Source: Desulfovibrio sp. (GTDB lineage: Bacteria; Desulfobacterota; Desulfovibrionia; Desulfovibrionales; Desulfovibrionaceae). Taken from it: DNA of 7,484 nt. The notes below the pieces were generated by a model, which worked only from the letters and a program-made list of their open reading frames with translations, searched no databases and was not told the DNA's origin. The position numbers were made by a program, and so were the translations under genes. The DNA is taken from NCBI GenBank assembly GCA_031282465.1, contig JAITDR010000043.1, positions 1-7,484 of the forward strand, read 5' to 3'. Numbering within the stretch: the stretch's first letter is position 1; every line of letters begins with the position of its first letter. Shown here one piece after another: positions 5,987 through 7,484 of the stretch.

Positions 5987-6079
5987 GGACAGAGTATTCG
6001 GCATCTGTTTTCCCTCCGTGCGGTCGGCGCGACCACCCGGGCGTTTGCCGGAAATGACGCTCGACACAAGGCTTACAGT

Positions 6080-6658
6080 ATGGAATTTCCCGAAGAAGGT
6101 CTATGGCTTATCGGCCGAGTGGGCCAGAAACTTTTGGCCCGGAACATGACGATGTGTACGGCGGAATCCTGCACAGGCGGTCTTGCCGCCGCATTGTGTA
6201 CGGGCGTTCCCGGCAGTTCGCGCTGGTTTTGCGGGAGCATCGTGGCCTATGCCGACAGTGTGAAAACGCGGGTACTGGGCGTGAGCAAAGAACTGCTTGC
6301 GGCGCACGGCGCGGTCAGCGGGCCCGCAGCCGAGGCCATGGCTGTCGGGGCGTTGGCGGCGACAGGGGCGGCATCGGCTCTGGCCGTCACCGGCATAGCC
6401 GGCCCCGGAGGCGGGAGCGCTGAAAAACCCGTGGGCACCGTCTGGTTCGCAACGGCCGCCTACCCTTCCCGCAACCTCGCCGCCCATCCCCAAGGACCGA
6501 CAATCGCGTCGTTTTGCCGGACCTTCGCAGGCTACAGAGATGAAGTCCGTCTTGCTGCCGCGCTGGCAGGGCTGGAGGCGCTGGAGGCCGCGCTGACCCA
6601 GACCGGAGAGGATGCGCGTTCCGCCGCCGGGCGGGCTACAAATAGTCACCGCGGTTGA
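6080..6658 (+). CDS. pncC: Nicotinamide-nucleotide amidase, stand-alone CinA C-terminal (PncC) domain
   Basis: 192 residues. PncC hydrolyses the amide of nicotinamide mononucleotide to give nicotinate mononucleotide and ammonia, recycling the NMN released by NAD-dependent DNA ligase. Seen motifs: TAESCTGG at 27-34 with the conserved Ser30, GSIVAYADSVK at 52-62 with Tyr57 and Lys62, the segment GVSKELLAAHGAVS at 67-80, and VTGIAGPGGGSAEKPVGTVWF at 103-123, which is strongly conserved in the family. The N-terminal molybdopterin-binding-like domain of full-length CinA is absent, as in other single-domain PncC proteins. Start ATG at 6080 has AAGG about 9 nt upstream and places the family N terminus at residue 7. 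An earlier ATG at 5957 adds 41 unrelated residues. The last 23 bases overlap the convergent gene, and the C-terminal tail after about residue 175 is low-complexity. Confidence 0.93.
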   Translation: MEFPEEGLWLIGRVGQKLLARNMTMCTAESCTGGLAAALCTGVPGSSRWFCGSIVAYADSVKTRVLGVSKELLAAHGAVSGPAAEAMAVGALAATGAASALAVTGIAGPGGGSAEKPVGTVWFATAAYPSRNLAAHPQGPTIASFCRTFAGYRDEVRLAAALAGLEALEAALTQTGEDARSAAGRATNSHRG

Positions 6659-7118
6659 ACTTGAACGTCTCGGTCACGGCCAGAACGTTCAGTTCGTCGA
6701 TCAGTTCTCCCGCAGTCCCTCCGGATTCGCCGGGAAAGCGTTCCCTGAACCCGCTTATGCCTTCCTGCATATTCTGAAGAGAAGTGAAGGCCGTGCGCAG
6801 GTCGGCGGCTTCGGCGCGGCCGAGTTGCGCGGCATAGCCTTCTAGTTCGGTCAGCACGTTCTCGACCATGTCCGCCGCTTCTTCAGAGAACGCCGGAAGC
6901 GCCGTGCCTGTTCCGGCAACCCCGCCCGCTTCGAGCCCCGGCAGAACCTGCGGGGGCAGAGGCAGAGCGGTCCGCCCGGAGGCGTCCGTCCCCAGTACGG
7001 GGTCGTTGTCCAACTCGCGGGTCAGGATACGGTCGAATCCCGTGTCCGCGTGTTGCGCCGCCGGACGTTGCGTCCTGATTTCCTGAACGGCCTGCAGTTG
7101 TTCATTGCTGATTTTCAT
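6636..7118 (-). CDS. Conserved-looking 160-residue protein of unknown function
   Basis: I do not recognise the family. The protein starts MKISNEQLQAVQEIR and has no signal peptide or membrane segment. It has a Pro/Gly/Ala-rich middle (about 40-75), followed by amphipathic helices: SEEAADMVENVLTELEGY near 78-95, a second around 100-126, and ELIDELNVLAVTETF near 138-152. It ends in KFNRGDYL. It is acidic overall and looks like a soluble alpha-helical protein. The ATG at 7118 has AAGGA 7 nt upstream, and the coding pattern begins there; a longer frame to 7214 is not supported. A sigma-54-type promoter lies about 54 nt upstream of the start, which in many Desulfovibrio-like bacteria would fit a flagellar, nitrogen or stress-regulated gene. 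No flagellar neighbour is in the window. The stop overlaps the pncC 3' end. Confidence 0.75.
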   Translation of the reverse strand: MKISNEQLQAVQEIRTQRPAAQHADTGFDRILTRELDNDPVLGTDASGRTALPLPPQVLPGLEAGGVAGTGTALPAFSEEAADMVENVLTELEGYAAQLGRAEAADLRTAFTSLQNMQEGISGFRERFPGESGGTAGELIDELNVLAVTETFKFNRGDYL

Positions 7119-7171
7119 CAGACATTCCTTTCTGGTATATTTGGAGTAAAACTTCCGCTGCGCTGATGACA

Positions 7172-7187
7172 TGCAAAATCTTTGCCG
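7172..7187 (-). promoter_or_regulatory. Sigma-54 (RpoN) -24/-12 promoter upstream of the 160-residue protein
   Basis: The minus strand reads CGGCAAAGATTTTGCA. It has GG and GC at the exact sigma-54 spacing (12 nt from first G to the G of GC), with GGCA in the -24 element and a full TTGCA in the -12 element. The predicted transcription start is near 7161, giving a leader of about 43 nt before the ATG. The match to the consensus is good but not tested. Confidence 0.6.
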
Positions 7188-7268
7188 GGAACGCAGGCTG
7201 CTCTCCCTTCGCATGTTTTCGCATAGTTGCCCGATTTATGCAGTATTCGCAAGAAGAACTTTCTGCCC

Positions 7269-7309
7269 TGGGGAAAAATATTCCCCATCTTTGCGGCAAA
7301 GAGTGCCGC
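7269..7309. repeat. Two inverted repeats upstream of the sigma-54 promoter
   Basis: TGGGGAA-AAATA-TTCCCCA (7269-7287) is a perfect 7-bp dyad, and GCGGCA-AAGAG-TGCCGC (7293-7309) is a perfect 6-bp dyad. They lie about 110 to 150 nt upstream of the predicted transcription start, the distance at which sigma-54 enhancer-binding proteins usually bind. They are not followed by T-runs. They could be activator sites or a weak end structure for a gene to the right. Confidence 0.4.
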
Positions 7310-7362
7310 TGCGCTTGTGATAAGGCCGGCAATGCGCTATAGTTCAAGTGCCGGACAGCGTA

Positions 7363-7484
7363 CTACTCCCGAGGGGAGCACTGCACGTCCGAGAGCATCG
7401 CCCGCAGGCAAAACGCTTTGCCTTGCGCCAACCCGGCGGACGGAATGCGCGAAAAATCCCGATGCGACACGCCGCTGCCGGATT
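7363..7484 (-). CDS. Possible C-terminal end of a gene cut by the right edge
   Basis: One minus-strand frame is open from the window end to a TAG at 7363-7365, giving 39 residues (SGSGVSHRDFSRIPSAGLAQ, then GKAFCLRAMLSDVQ and CSPRE). About four fifths of its codons end in G or C, higher than the other open minus-strand frame and similar to the real genes here. There is no recognisable domain and the segment is short, so it may be non-coding. Confidence 0.3.
   Translation of the reverse strand, partial: SGSGVSHRDFSRIPSAGLAQGKAFCLRAMLSDVQCSPRE

Larger units (their letters stand above)
5765..6079. other. Divergent intergenic region between the fusion gene and pncC
   Basis: These 315 bases separate two divergent genes and should hold both promoters. 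The region contains an inverted repeat (5810-5826), a perfect 10-bp palindrome CAGCCGGCTG (5834-5843), and an 8-T run (5909-5916, plus strand) that has no GC stem before it. The minus strand carries TTGTCA near 5934, a good -35 hexamer, but no matching -10 at 16-18 nt. I see no convincing gene in it; the in-frame upstream extensions of both flanking genes lack family similarity. Confidence 0.55.

Noticed and set aside
7332..7484. Plus-strand open frame from ATG at 7332 to the window end
   Set aside because: No ribosome site, poor third-position GC pattern and an Arg/Thr/Pro-rich translation; the minus-strand frame looks more gene-like.
1..7484. CRISPR arrays, tRNA or rRNA genes, transposase genes or phage integrase sites
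   Set aside because: Reading both strands gave no regularly spaced direct repeats, no tRNA cloverleaf, no rRNA-like stretch and no transposase or integrase motif.

Overview
The window looks like a GC-rich chromosome from a sulfate-reducing deltaproteobacterium of the Desulfovibrio/Bilophila type. This is inferred from the GC-rich codon use, the short N-acetylglutamate-synthase-like acetyltransferase ending in a Cys-rich tail, the MJ0042 zinc-ribbon/DUF3426 protein beside radA, and a sigma-54-type promoter. No rRNA marker is present, so the taxonomic call is a guess.

Left edge (1-457, minus strand): a truncated darT, the DNA ADP-ribosyltransferase toxin of DarTG toxin-antitoxin/anti-phage systems. 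It runs off the window and its antitoxin darG, if present, would lie outside. Between darT and radA (458-619) is AT-richer DNA that looks like the decayed tail of another gene. The composition changes sharply at the 3' end of radA, which suggests an accessory island abutting a housekeeping operon.

Core operon (620-4328, minus strand), in transcription order: a tlpA-like exported thioredoxin, a GNAT acetyltransferase resembling short N-acetylglutamate synthases, hypoxanthine phosphoribosyltransferase, a zinc-ribbon/DUF3426 membrane protein, and radA. Intergenic gaps are 4 to 32 nt, so co-transcription is likely. I see no terminator after radA, so transcription could continue into darT.

Middle (4607-5764, minus strand): the most unusual gene. 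An exported family-3 solute-binding domain is fused in one frame to a cytidine-deaminase-like domain. That domain keeps the fold signature and the N-x-E ribose-binding motif but has lost all three zinc ligands and the catalytic glutamate. A Rho-independent terminator lies directly after its stop and competes with an overlapping alternative hairpin.

Right part: a stand-alone pncC/CinA C-terminal-type amidase on the plus strand (6080-6658), divergent from the fusion gene. Its 3' end overlaps that of a convergent 160-residue protein of unknown function (6636-7118, minus strand), which has a good sigma-54 -24/-12 promoter match upstream. The last 120 bases may be the C-terminal end of another minus-strand gene. 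No tRNA, rRNA, CRISPR array or insertion sequence was seen.
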